A DNA stretch of 46,928 nt from Streptomyces longispororuber (GTDB taxonomy: Bacteria; Actinomycetota; Actinomycetes; Streptomycetales; Streptomycetaceae). The notes beneath the pieces were generated by a model. The model did not search any database. It saw nothing but the letters and a program-made list of their open reading frames with translations, and had not been told where the DNA came from. Position 1 is the first letter of the stretch; each line of letters starts with the position of its first letter. Location of the stretch: assembly GCF_024448165.1 (NCBI RefSeq), contig NZ_JAMOLN010000054.1, forward strand, positions 1-46,928. Direction: 5' to 3'. Of this stretch, positions 1 through 7,729 are shown piece after piece. The position numbers and the translations under genes were made by a program.

Positions 1-540
1 TACCGCCGCCGTGACCGCGGACCCCGCGGCGATCACCGCGAGGACCGGCACATACCAGCCGGACGCCGCCGCGAGCACGGCCAGCGCGCAGCGTTCCGTC
101 TTGCCGACCGGGCCGCCGTTGCGGCGCGGGGCGCCCGCCGCGGCGCCCGCGAGCGCGACCCAGGAGGGGAGCGTGGCCGCGAGCGCCGCCGTCGCCACCA
201 GCCAGAGCGGGGCCACCGTCAGGAAACCGGCGAGCAGCGCCAGATCGGCCGCCCGGTCGCCGAGTTCGTTGAGGACCGCGCCCCGGCGCGTCGTGCGGCC
301 GGTGTCCCGGGCCAGGGCGCCGTCCAGGTTGGCGAAGGCGAGCCGCGCCGCCACCAGGACCGCGACCGGCAGCGCGGCGAGCGGCGCGGGCAGGAACGCC
401 AGGGCCGCGCCCGCCGCGCCGCCGCACACCACGCCCGCCCACGTCAGCGTGTCGGGCGAGACGCCGTGCGCCGCGCACCCGGCGCGGACACCGGCGAGCC
501 GGTTCGCGTACCAGGGCTTGAGGGAGTAGAGGCCGTTCAT
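1..540 (-). CDS. CDP-alcohol phosphatidyltransferase family membrane protein (partial, C-terminus off the left edge)
   Basis: Reading starts at ATG 540-538 and stays open through base 1, giving the first 180 codons. The protein has several hydrophobic segments and a core of the CDP-alcohol phosphotransferase type: LDGALAR, then eight residues, then GAVLNELGD. Enzymes of this family transfer a phosphatidyl or related group from CDP-diacylglycerol to an alcohol at the membrane. The usual motif D-xx-DG-xx-AR-x8-G-xxx-D-xxx-D is only partly kept. The first Asp is Ala (residues ANLDG) and the third Asp is Asn (GAVLN), while the second and last Asp remain. I recall close Streptomyces homologues with the same pattern, so this looks like a subfamily trait rather than decay. 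The substrate cannot be told. It is divergent from the acetyltransferase gene that follows. Confidence 0.75.
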   Translation of the reverse strand, partial: MNGLYSLKPWYANRLAGVRAGCAAHGVSPDTLTWAGVVCGGAAGAALAFLPAPLAALPVAVLVAARLAFANLDGALARDTGRTTRRGAVLNELGDRAADLALLAGFLTVAPLWLVATAALAATLPSWVALAGAAAGAPRRNGGPVGKTERCALAVLAAASGWYVPVLAVIAAGSAVTAAV

Positions 541-616
541 GGCGTCGACTCTGCCGCCGCGCCGGGGCGGCCGTATCGGGGCACGTACTCAAGTGCGCCC
601 TGAGTACCGTGTCCCG

Positions 617-1159
617 GTGACCACCCTGCGCACCGCCCACACCGCCGACCTCGCCGGTGACGGTGAACTGACCGCCGTCCGCGCCCTGTTGGACGCCGCC
701 TTCCACGGCGACTTCTCCGACGCCGACTGGGCGCACTCCCTCGGCGGCGTCCACGCCCTCGTGCACGACGACGCGGGCGAACTCGTCGCCCACGGCTCCG
801 TCGCCCAGCGCCACGCCGTCCACGAGGGCCGCACCCTGCGCGTCGGGTACGTGGAGGCCGTCGCCGTCCGGCAGGACGCACGGCATGCCGGGCTCGGCGG
901 GCGCGTCATGGGCGCCCTGGAGCGGGTGATCGGGGCCGCCTACGACCTCGGCGCGCTGTCCGCCTCCGAGGAGGGCGCGCGGCTGTACGCGGCCCGGGGG
1001 TGGCTGCGCTGGGACGGCCCGTTCGCCGCCTACGGTCCGGACGGCGTCGTCCAACTCCCGGACGAGGAACCGCCGTTCCTCTTCCCGGCCGCGGCCGCCC
1101 GCGCCCTCGACCCGTCCCACCGGCTGCTCGTCGACTGGCGGGACGGTGACATCCTCTGA
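617..1159 (+). CDS. GNAT acetyltransferase, aminoglycoside 2'-N-acetyltransferase AAC(2')-I-like
   Basis: A 180-residue GNAT protein. GTG 617 was chosen because family members begin with a sequence like TTLRTAHTADL; an in-frame GTG at 593 and ATG at 539 would only add an Arg-rich extension. The acetyl-CoA binding strand and loop are visible as VGYVEAVAV followed by RHAGLGG (R-x-x-G-x-G). The N-terminal WAHSLGGVHALV, the middle GALSASEEGARLYAARGW and the C-terminal VDWRDGDI are typical of the AAC(2')-I family. These enzymes acetylate the 2'-amino group of aminoglycosides; chromosomal copies in actinomycetes may have other physiological amines as substrates. No clear ribosome site is visible. 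The family assignment is firm; the resistance role is inferred. Confidence 0.75.
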   Translation: MTTLRTAHTADLAGDGELTAVRALLDAAFHGDFSDADWAHSLGGVHALVHDDAGELVAHGSVAQRHAVHEGRTLRVGYVEAVAVRQDARHAGLGGRVMGALERVIGAAYDLGALSASEEGARLYAARGWLRWDGPFAAYGPDGVVQLPDEEPPFLFPAAAARALDPSHRLLVDWRDGDIL

Positions 1160-1172
1160 GGGACCGGCGCGG

Positions 1173-2189
1173 CTAGGCGGCCGCCCGCACGACGATCTTC
1201 CCCAGGTTCTCGCCGCGCAGCATCCCCAGGAACGCCTCCACGATCCGTCCGAACCCGTCCACCACGGTCTCGTCGAGACCGATCCGGCCGCTCTGCAGGT
1301 GCGGCACCGCGAACGCGTACAGCTCCTCCTGCACGTCCTGGTGGTGGGCGACCAGGAACCCCTCGATGCGCAGGCTCTTCTCCACCACGTCCGCGTGGTT
1401 GAAGAGGACCGGCGGCGCGTCCGTGCCGGTGTCGTACTGGCCGACCGTGCCGATCCGCACCACCCGGCCCCGGTCGCGCAGCGCCCCGATCGCCGCGCCC
1501 AGCTGCTCCCCGCCGACGTTGTCGACGAAGACGTCGATGCCGGTCGGCGCCGCCTTCGCCAGCTGGTCGGCGACCGGGCCGCCCGTACGGTAGTCGAAGA
1601 CCTCGTCGTAGCCGACGTGCTCGGTCAGGTACGCCGCCTTCGCGGCCGAGCCCGCGCTGCCCACGATCCGCCCGGCCCCGAGCAGCCGCGCGATCCGCCC
1701 GGTCGCCGTGCCCACGCCCCCGGCCGCCGCCGACACGAACAGGTCCTGCCCCGGCCGCAGTTCGGCGATCCGGGTGAGTCCCACGTACGCCGTCAGGCCC
1801 GTACCGCCGAGGATGCTCAGGTGCGCCGAGAGCGGCACCCCGTCGAACGACGGGACGTGCCGGACCTCCTCCGGACGCACCACGGAGTGGGTGCGCCAGC
1901 CCTGCCGGTGGAAGACGATCTCGCCCTCGGCCAACGCGGGGGTCCGCGAGGCGGTCACCCGGCCGAGTGCGCGGCCCTCCAGCGGCGTGTCCAGGGCGAA
2001 GGAGCCGTAGGGCGACTCGTCCATCAGCTCGCGGTGGTAGGGGTCGACGGACCAGTAGAGGTTCTCCACCAGGGCCGTGCCGGGGGCCGGTTCGGGGACC
2101 GGCGACTCGACGAAGCGGAAGTGGTCGGCGGTGGCGGGCCCGTTCGGGCGGGCGGTCTGCTGCACGGTGACGGCGAGGTCATTGCTCAT
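1173..2189 (-). CDS. NADP-dependent medium-chain oxidoreductase (zinc-independent, PTGR/CurA-like)
   Basis: 338 residues from ATG 2189. An N-terminal GroES-like part contains the family motif DPYHRELM. It is followed by a Rossmann domain with GGTGLTAYVGL, SAAAGGVGTATG (nucleotide-binding glycine motif) and IDVFVDNVGGEQL. No zinc-ligand cysteines are present. The pattern matches the zinc-independent enone/double-bond reductases (prostaglandin reductase, CurA, YfmJ group), which reduce alpha,beta-unsaturated carbonyls with NADPH. A longer reading frame exists to 2270, but it would run through the probable operator and lacks a better start. It is transcribed away from a LysR gene, which probably controls it. 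Confidence 0.85.
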   Translation of the reverse strand: MSNDLAVTVQQTARPNGPATADHFRFVESPVPEPAPGTALVENLYWSVDPYHRELMDESPYGSFALDTPLEGRALGRVTASRTPALAEGEIVFHRQGWRTHSVVRPEEVRHVPSFDGVPLSAHLSILGGTGLTAYVGLTRIAELRPGQDLFVSAAAGGVGTATGRIARLLGAGRIVGSAGSAAKAAYLTEHVGYDEVFDYRTGGPVADQLAKAAPTGIDVFVDNVGGEQLGAAIGALRDRGRVVRIGTVGQYDTGTDAPPVLFNHADVVEKSLRIEGFLVAHHQDVQEELYAFAVPHLQSGRIGLDETVVDGFGRIVEAFLGMLRGENLGKIVVRAAA

Positions 2190-2233
2190 GTCCGTGACCG
2201 TAGGAAGGAATGCGTGCGCCGGGCAGGGGGTTG

Positions 2234-2262
2234 CGCTCATACACCGGCCGCGGCCATGAGCG
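2234..2262. promoter_or_regulatory. Putative LysR-type operator between divergent oxidoreductase and LysR genes
   Basis: The 101-bp divergent gap contains an inverted repeat, CGCTCAT (2234-2240) and ATGAGCG (2256-2262), separated by 15 bp. A third CTCAT copy lies at 2267-2271. LysR regulators commonly bind interrupted dyads between themselves and the divergent target. Location and symmetry are seen directly; the function is inferred. Confidence 0.45.
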
Positions 2263-2290
2263 GTCCTCATAGAAGCAGGTGGGACCGTAC

Positions 2291-3166
2291 GTGACTCCGT
2301 CGAACGACCTCGCGCCGCACGAGCTGCGGATCCTCGTGGCGGTGGCGGACGAGGGCGGCTTCTCCGCCGCCGCGGCCGCCCTCGGCGTGACCCAGTCCGC
2401 CGTCTCCCACTCCGTGCGCGGCAGCGAGCGCAAGCTCGGCGCCGTCCTCTTCGCGCGAGGCCGCTCCGGCGCCCGGCCCACCGACGCCGGTACGAAGGTC
2501 GTCGGCCACGCCCGCCGCGTCCTGCGCCTGCTCGCGCTCATGGCGGCGGAGGCCCGCGCCGAACCCGGTACCGTCCAGGGCCCGCTGCGCATCGCCGCGT
2601 TCCGCAGCGCCGCGCTGCACCTGCTGCCGCCCGCCCTGGAGGCGCTCGCCGCACGGCACCCCGGCATCGAGCCCGAGGTGCGCGTGGTGCGGGACGTCGG
2701 CGCGGGCACCGCGGGGGAGGTCGCGGCCGGGCGCGCGGACCTCGCGATCGCCACGCTCGGCGGCAGCGGCCCGCTGCCGGCCGGGCTCGTCGGCGACGTG
2801 CTCGTCGAGGAGGAGTACTCCCTCGTGCACCCGGCCGGCCATCCGGCGCCGCGCACGCTCCCGCTCGTCGACTGGACCGAGAACTGCGGCTCGTACACCC
2901 GCGACTGGTGGGCCGCCCAGGACTGGATCCCGCGCGCCACCGTCCGCGCCGAGGACGACGGCACCGTGCTGTCCATGGTCGGCACCGGACTCGGCATGGC
3001 GATCATGCCGGAGCTCGCGCTGCGCGGGGCGCCGTCGACCGTCGAGATCACCGACCTCGGGCCGGACCGGCCGGTCCGTTCCGTCGGGTACGTGACCACT
3101 CCCGAGCTGGCCGGAACCGGACCGGTCCGTGGCCTGATCCGCGAGCTCAGGGGTCTGAAGGCGTGA
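2291..3166 (+). CDS. LysR family transcriptional regulator
   Basis: 291 residues. An N-terminal winged HTH spans about residues 6-65 (LRILVAVADEGGFSAAAAALGVTQSAVSHSVRGSERKLG shows the LysR helix-turn-helix in two parts). A substrate-binding domain of the periplasmic type II fold follows (PLRIAAFRSAALHLLPPALEAL, then GTGLGMAIMPELAL near the end). GTG 2291 is preferred over the in-frame GTG 2279 because a purine-rich AGGTGGGA lies just upstream of it. It is divergent from the oxidoreductase at 1173-2189, the classic arrangement for a LysR regulator and its target. The ligand is unknown. Confidence 0.88.
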   Translation: MTPSNDLAPHELRILVAVADEGGFSAAAAALGVTQSAVSHSVRGSERKLGAVLFARGRSGARPTDAGTKVVGHARRVLRLLALMAAEARAEPGTVQGPLRIAAFRSAALHLLPPALEALAARHPGIEPEVRVVRDVGAGTAGEVAAGRADLAIATLGGSGPLPAGLVGDVLVEEEYSLVHPAGHPAPRTLPLVDWTENCGSYTRDWWAAQDWIPRATVRAEDDGTVLSMVGTGLGMAIMPELALRGAPSTVEITDLGPDRPVRSVGYVTTPELAGTGPVRGLIRELRGLKA

Positions 3167-3399
3167 GAGCCGTCTCAGATAGTAGGAAGTCCGAGTAATT
3201 GTGGAGACAGAAGCAGAGACCTGTCCTAGCTTTGTAGGAGCCGAACGTCTCGCCCACCTGGCGAAGGGCGGCAGTGAGTCGGAGCACCGGGCAGGCAACC
3301 CCTGCAGCTCCCCGCTCCCCGCCCCTTCCGGCGCCTCGAAATCCCCGTAGGTGCGCGCACTTTCGCGCGTCCCGATGTGATCTCAAGGAGTCGATCACC
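3167..3399 (+). other. Long gap ahead of the small protein gene
   Basis: 233 bases with no convincing gene. The 5' half is less GC-rich than the surroundings (3170-3240) and is the likely promoter area. The rest could be a long 5' untranslated leader of the 47-residue protein gene. I could not match it to a riboswitch consensus I know. Confidence 0.3.
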
Positions 3400-3543
3400 A
3401 TGGCCACTGCGACGCCCGTCCGCCGCCGAGTCCGTCACGTCTCCCCGTCGAGCGAAGCCGACCGGCAGACCGCGAAGATCGCCGCCGCCGCCCTCCAGCG
3501 CGCACTGGACCGCAGGGACAACGGCGGCGAGACCGGTCACTGA
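3400..3543 (+). CDS. Small basic protein of unknown function (47 residues)
   Basis: ATG 3400 is preceded by a clean CAAGGAG at 3384-3390, nine bases upstream, and the frame ends at TGA 3541-3543. The product is basic, with an Arg cluster near the N-terminus (TPVRRRVRHVSP) and a likely amphipathic helix (DRQTAKIAAAALQRALDRRD). It has no Cys and no membrane segment. I recall similar short proteins in other Streptomyces but no assigned function. It sits alone, with more than 200 bp of leader upstream, between the LysR gene and the convergent phosphatase. Codon use and the strong ribosome site support it as real. Confidence 0.65.
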   Translation: MATATPVRRRVRHVSPSSEADRQTAKIAAAALQRALDRRDNGGETGH

Positions 3544-3559
3544 GACCGGTCCCTGCGCC

Positions 3560-5134
3560 TCACGCTCCCCGTCGCACCTCGAAGTGGTCGATGCGCTCGC
3601 CGCTCTCGGCCAGCGCGGAGACCTTCATCCTGCCCTTCTCCACCTCCACCGCGAGGAACGAGAAGCCGGTGTACCGCACCCGGGACCACTCCACGGTGTC
3701 CGGGTCGGGCAGACGTGACGTCGTCCAGTGGAAGGTGACGATCGAGTCCCGGTCGTGCACGTTGCCTTCGTAGCTGTCCTTCACGCCGAGCCCGAAGCCA
3801 TAGAGGTCCTTGCCGGCGCCGCCCGCGGTGACGTACACGATGCCGTCGCGCGTCGGATCGGTCGACGCGCCGACCGGCACCGGCCTGCCGACCTCGCCGT
3901 TCCCGCCGCCCTTGACCGCGTCCGTGCGCTCGTACACGTGGTTGTGCCCGTTGATCACCAGGTCCACCTGGTGCTTGGTGAAGAGCGGCAGCCACGCGTC
4001 GCGGACCCCGCCGTCCGACGCGTGGGTGGACGTCGAGTACATGCAGTGGTGGAAGAAGACCACGACGAACTCGATGTCGTCGCGCGCCCGCAGCTCCCCG
4101 AGCCGCCTGTCCAGCCATGCGGTCTGCTTGCCGTCCGTGCAGCCCTTGTTGGCGGGGATCTCGTACGAGACGTCGTTCGCGTCGAGCGCGACCACGCCCA
4201 CGTTCCCGTACGTGAAGGAGTAGACGCCGGGAGCGTTCGCCGGGTCCGGGCCGTTGCCCGGCAGCGACCAGCGCGCGCTCTGCCCGCCGTAGCCGTTCGG
4301 CGAGTACCAGGCCTCCATGTCGTGGTTGCCGGTCGTCACCATCCACGGCACCGACTTGGCGACCGTCTCCGTCTGCGCGAGGAACTGGTCCCACACGCGC
4401 GCGTCGTACGTGTCCGACTCCTTGCCGTGGCCCGTGGAGTCGGCGTAGCAGATGTCGCCCGCGTGCAGGTGGAAGGACGGGTTCTGGCCCAGGATCACCT
4501 GGTCGTTGGCGAGCGCGTCATAGCTGACGCCCTGGTCGCCGAAGGCGGTGAACACGAACGTCTCCGGCGCCGCCGGGGCCGTGCGGAACGTGCCGAGCGT
4601 GCCCAGGCGCTCCGCGTCCGCCGGGTCGAAGCCGTCGTGGCCGACGCCGTAGTAATAGGTCGTGCCCGGCTTCAGGCCGTCCAGGGCGACATGCAGATAG
4701 TGCTGCTCGACCGCCGGCAGCTTCTTCGACAGCGACGGCGTGTGCAGCGCGCGGACCTCGGCCTCGACCTTCCGGCTCAGCTCCCACGGCTTCAGCCCGA
4801 CCCGTACGTAAGGGCGGTCGACCGCGAACGGCACCTGCCAGGAGACCCGCATCTGCGTCTTCGGGTCGGCGCCGAAGGCGAGGTGCCGCCCGAAGGGCGC
4901 GACCAGCGAGCCGTCGACCCGCACGGCGGCCCGGCGGATCTGCACGGGCGCGGCGTACACCGGCGACGCCGCGGCCGCCCCGCCGCCACCGAGCAGCGCC
5001 GCCCCGCCGACCGTGGCCGCCGCCCCGGTCAGGGCGCGCCGCCTGCTGAACTTCGTCCGGAGGTACTCGTGCTGCTCGGGCATGCTCATCCGGCGGGCGA
5101 GCTGTGGGGGGATGCCGACGTTCGGAGTGTCCAT
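3560..5134 (-). CDS. Tat-exported purple acid phosphatase / metallophosphoesterase
   Basis: 524 residues from ATG 5134. A GGGAAG purine run lies about ten bases upstream on the coding strand; a longer frame to 5224 adds no plausible signal. Residues 29-60 form a twin-arginine signal (FSRRRALTG followed by an Ala/Gly-rich hydrophobic stretch). Residues about 65-190 are the Fn3-like N-terminal domain of purple acid phosphatases. The catalytic domain follows, with FGDQG (Asp200), AGDICYAD (Asp227, Tyr230), TGNHD (Asn270, His271), FFHHC (His362-363) and NGHNHVYER (His397, His399). These are the five metal-ligand blocks of the dinuclear Fe-metal centre. The enzyme should hydrolyse phosphomonoesters outside the cell after folded export. 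It is divergent from leuB and convergent with the small gene at 3400. Confidence 0.92.
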   Translation of the reverse strand: MDTPNVGIPPQLARRMSMPEQHEYLRTKFSRRRALTGAAATVGGAALLGGGGAAAASPVYAAPVQIRRAAVRVDGSLVAPFGRHLAFGADPKTQMRVSWQVPFAVDRPYVRVGLKPWELSRKVEAEVRALHTPSLSKKLPAVEQHYLHVALDGLKPGTTYYYGVGHDGFDPADAERLGTLGTFRTAPAAPETFVFTAFGDQGVSYDALANDQVILGQNPSFHLHAGDICYADSTGHGKESDTYDARVWDQFLAQTETVAKSVPWMVTTGNHDMEAWYSPNGYGGQSARWSLPGNGPDPANAPGVYSFTYGNVGVVALDANDVSYEIPANKGCTDGKQTAWLDRRLGELRARDDIEFVVVFFHHCMYSTSTHASDGGVRDAWLPLFTKHQVDLVINGHNHVYERTDAVKGGGNGEVGRPVPVGASTDPTRDGIVYVTAGGAGKDLYGFGLGVKDSYEGNVHDRDSIVTFHWTTSRLPDPDTVEWSRVRYTGFSFLAVEVEKGRMKVSALAESGERIDHFEVRRGA

Positions 5135-5263
5135 GACCGAAAACTTCCCAGTAACCTCCAACTCCCGCCAGACATAAGGATGAACAAAGGGGAACGGAAA
5201 CCTGGCTGTCCGGATGGTGGACATCGCATGTCATCCCATGGGACAAGGAGTACGGTGCTGTGC

Positions 5264-6313
5264 ATGTCGGCAAGTACTCGCATCCTCAATCTCGCAGTGA
5301 TCCCCGGTGACGGCATCGGCCAGGAGGTCGTGGCCCAGGGGCTCAAGGTCCTCTCCGCCGTCCTTCCGCAGGACGTGAAGCTGGAGACCGAGGAGTTCGA
5401 CTTCGGCGCCAAGCGCTACCACGCGACCGGTGAGACGCTCACCGACGCCGACCTCGACGCCCTCAAGAAGCACGACGCCATCCTGCTCGGCGCCATCGGC
5501 GACCCCTCGGTCCCGTCCGGCGTCCTGGAGCGCGGCTTCCTGCTCAAGCTCCGCTTCGCCTTCGACCACCACGTGAACCTGCGTCCGTCGAAGCTCCTCC
5601 CCGGCGTCTCCACCCCGCTCGCCGGCCAGCCGGAGATCGACTTCGTCGTCGTCCGCGAGGGCACCGAGGGTCCGTACACCGGCAACGGCGGCACGATCCG
5701 CAAGGGCACCGAGCACGAGGTCGCCACCGAGGTCTCCGTCAACACCGCGTTCGGTGTGGAGCGCGTGGTCCGGGACGCCTTCGCCCGCGCCCAGGCCCGC
5801 CCCCGCAAGAAGCTCACGCTGGTCCACAAGAACAACGTGCTGACCTTCGCGGGCCACCTGTGGACGAACGTCTTCAACAAGGTGGCGCAGGAGTTCCCCG
5901 AGGTCACCACCGACTACATCCACGTCGATGCCGCGACGATCTACCTCGTCACCGACCCGGCCCGCTTCGACGTGATCGTCACCGACAACCTCTTCGGCGA
6001 CATCATCACCGACCTCGCCGCGGCCGTCTCCGGCGGCATCGGCGTCGCGGCCTCCGGGAACATCAACCCGGGCCGCGAGTTCCCCTCGATGTTCGAGCCC
6101 GTGCACGGCTCGGCCCCGGACATCGCGGGCCAGGGCAAGGCCGACCCGACCGCCACGGTCCTCTCGGTCGCCCTCCTCCTGCGTCACCTCGGCTACGAGT
6201 CGGAGGCCGAGCGCATCGAGACCGCCGTCTCCGCCGACCTCGGCGAGCGCGGCGACTCCGTCCGCTCGACCGAGGAGATCGGCGACGCGCTCGCCGCCCG
6301 AGTAGCCGGCTGA
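5264..6313 (+). CDS. leuB: 3-isopropylmalate dehydrogenase
   Basis: 349 residues. It catalyses the NAD-dependent oxidative decarboxylation of 3-isopropylmalate in leucine synthesis. Visible family blocks are the N-terminal VIPGDGIGQEVV, LLGAIGDPSVPSG, the substrate-contacting LRFAFDHHVNLRPSKL, VREGTEGPYTGNGG, and VTDNLFGDIITDLAAAV with the metal-binding aspartates, plus the C-terminal EPVHGSAPDIAGQGKADP. ATG 5264 is the chosen start. AAGGAG at 5245-5250 sits 13 bases upstream, and an in-frame GTG at 5255 is only 4 bases from it, so either could be used. Length is normal for the high-GC Gram-positive type. ilvE follows after 261 bp, and cimA lies further along in the window. Confidence 0.97.
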   Translation: MSASTRILNLAVIPGDGIGQEVVAQGLKVLSAVLPQDVKLETEEFDFGAKRYHATGETLTDADLDALKKHDAILLGAIGDPSVPSGVLERGFLLKLRFAFDHHVNLRPSKLLPGVSTPLAGQPEIDFVVVREGTEGPYTGNGGTIRKGTEHEVATEVSVNTAFGVERVVRDAFARAQARPRKKLTLVHKNNVLTFAGHLWTNVFNKVAQEFPEVTTDYIHVDAATIYLVTDPARFDVIVTDNLFGDIITDLAAAVSGGIGVAASGNINPGREFPSMFEPVHGSAPDIAGQGKADPTATVLSVALLLRHLGYESEAERIETAVSADLGERGDSVRSTEEIGDALAARVAG

Positions 6314-6466
6314 CCCGGCGCTCACCACAGCACGGCAGCAGCCGCCGGGTCGCACACCGCGCCCGGCGGCTTCTCGTATGCGGCCTCCGGGTGCCACCAT
6401 CAACACCTGGGCCGCATCACACCACGGCACTCACCTGGTCCGTTTCGAGCACACCTCGCCACGCGC

Positions 6467-6472
6467 GATAAT
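6467..6472 (+). promoter_or_regulatory. Candidate promoter -10 element for ilvE
   Basis: GATAAT at 6467-6472 stands out in this GC-rich gap and matches the vegetative -10 box at five of six positions. TTCGAG at 6444-6449, 17 bases upstream, is a weak -35. Transcription from here would give a leader of roughly 95 bases before ilvE, including the short reading frame at 6532-6561. Positions 6314-6460 hold only GC-rich inverted segments after leuB and nothing else I can name. Confidence 0.4.
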
Positions 6473-6531
6473 CGAACGCGGGGCCGCGATGTACGTGGAA
6501 GCTCGGACGTCCTAGTACAAGGAGTGCAGGC

Positions 6532-6561
6532 GTGAGCGCGGTCCGTCACAACCAACGGTGA
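6532..6561 (+). CDS. Possible 9-codon leader peptide (uORF) ahead of ilvE
   Basis: GTG 6532 begins a nine-codon frame, MSAVRHNQR, ending at TGA 6559-6561, 13 bases before the ilvE ATG. It is preceded by a near-perfect AAGGAG at 6519-6524 with seven-base spacing, stronger than the ilvE ribosome site itself. It has no run of branched-chain codons, so it is not a classical Leu/Ile/Val attenuator peptide. It could couple translation to ilvE or act as a regulatory uORF. The frame and ribosome site are seen; the role is inferred and could be chance. Confidence 0.35.
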   Translation: MSAVRHNQR

Positions 6562-6574
6562 AGGACACGCAACC

Positions 6575-7663
6575 ATGACGACGCCCACGATCGAGCTCAA
6601 GCCCTCCTCGACCCCGCTGTCCGCGGCGGAGCGCGAGGCGATCCTGGAGAGCCCCGGATTCGGCCGCCACTTCACCGACCACATGGTCACCGTCAAGTGG
6701 ACCGAGGGCCGCGGCTGGCACGACGGGCAGCTCGTGCCCTACGGGCCGCTCTCCCTCGACCCGGCCACGAACGTCCTGCACTACGCGCAGGAGATCTTCG
6801 AGGGCCTCAAGGCGTACCGCCAGCCCGACGGCACCGTCGCCACCTTCCGCCCCGACATGAACGCCAAGCGCTTCCAGCACTCGGCCTGGCGCCTGGGCAT
6901 GCCCGAGCTGCCGGTCGAGACGTTCATCGAGGCCTGTGACCTGCTCGTCCAGCAGGACAAGGACTGGGTCCCGGCGCACGGCGGCGAGGAGTCCCTCTAC
7001 CTGCGCCCGTTCATGATCGCGACCGAGGTCGGTCTCGGCGTGAAGCCGGCGAGCGAGTACCTGTTCATCGTCATCGCCTCCCCGGCCGGCGCGTACTTCT
7101 CCGGCGGCGTGAAGCCCGTCTCCATCTGGCTCTCCGAGGACCGCGTGCGCGCCGTCCCCGGCGGCGTCGGCGACGCCAAGACCGGCGGCAACTACGCGGC
7201 GTCCCTGCTCGCGCAGGCCGAGGCCGCGGCCAAGGGCTGCGACCAGGTCGCCTACCTCGACGCCGTCGAGCACAAGTGGGTCGAGGAACTCGGCGGCATG
7301 AACCTGTACTTCGTGTACGGCGACAAGATCGTCACGCCGACGCTCACGGGCTCGCTGCTCGCGGGCGTCACCCGCGACTCGCTCCTCCAGGTCGCTCGCG
7401 ACCTCGGCTACGAGTCCGAGGAGGCCCGCGTCTCCATCGACCAGTGGCAGGCGGACTCCGAGTCCGGCGCCCTCACCGAGGTCTTCGCCTGCGGCACCGC
7501 CGCGGTCATCACCCCCGTCGGCACGGTCAAGCGCGCGAGCGGCGAGTGGCAGCAGTCCGGCGGCGCGGCCGGCGAGGTCACGATGAAGCTGCGCGACGCC
7601 CTGCTCGACATCCAGCGCGGCAAGACCGCGGACACGCACGGCTGGATGCACCCGCTGGGCTGA
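6575..7663 (+). CDS. ilvE: Branched-chain amino acid aminotransferase
   Basis: 362 residues, PLP-dependent fold type IV. It interconverts Leu, Ile and Val with their 2-oxo acids using glutamate/2-oxoglutarate. The Schiff-base lysine is Lys202 in GDAKTGGNYAAS. Other family marks are HYAQEIFEGLKAYR, YLRPFMIATE, EELGGMNLYFV and the C-terminal EVFACGTAAVITPVG that holds the PLP phosphate. Start ATG 6575 follows GAAGGA. The gene completes a branched-chain set with leuB just upstream and cimA downstream in the window. It ends in a strong terminator shared with the convergent protease gene. Confidence 0.97.
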   Translation: MTTPTIELKPSSTPLSAAEREAILESPGFGRHFTDHMVTVKWTEGRGWHDGQLVPYGPLSLDPATNVLHYAQEIFEGLKAYRQPDGTVATFRPDMNAKRFQHSAWRLGMPELPVETFIEACDLLVQQDKDWVPAHGGEESLYLRPFMIATEVGLGVKPASEYLFIVIASPAGAYFSGGVKPVSIWLSEDRVRAVPGGVGDAKTGGNYAASLLAQAEAAAKGCDQVAYLDAVEHKWVEELGGMNLYFVYGDKIVTPTLTGSLLAGVTRDSLLQVARDLGYESEEARVSIDQWQADSESGALTEVFACGTAAVITPVGTVKRASGEWQQSGGAAGEVTMKLRDALLDIQRGKTADTHGWMHPLG

Positions 7664-7677
7664 TCCGGCCCGCGTCC

Positions 7678-7713
7678 CGAAGGGCCGCACCCCGGCGGGG
7701 GTGCGGCCCTTCG
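7678..7713. terminator. Strong bidirectional hairpin terminator between ilvE and the protease gene
   Basis: A perfect 16-bp stem (7678-7693 with 7698-7713) closes a four-base loop, GGCG. It lies 15 bases after the ilvE stop and 17 bases beyond the stop of the convergent protease gene. There is no T-run, as is common for Streptomyces terminators. Confidence 0.8.
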
Positions 7714-7729
7714 GCGTACCGTACGGCGG

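Noticed and set aside
3728..5263. Upstream extension of the leuB frame over the phosphatase gene
   Set aside because: It is antisense to the purple acid phosphatase and has no family similarity; leuB starts at 5264 (or 5255).
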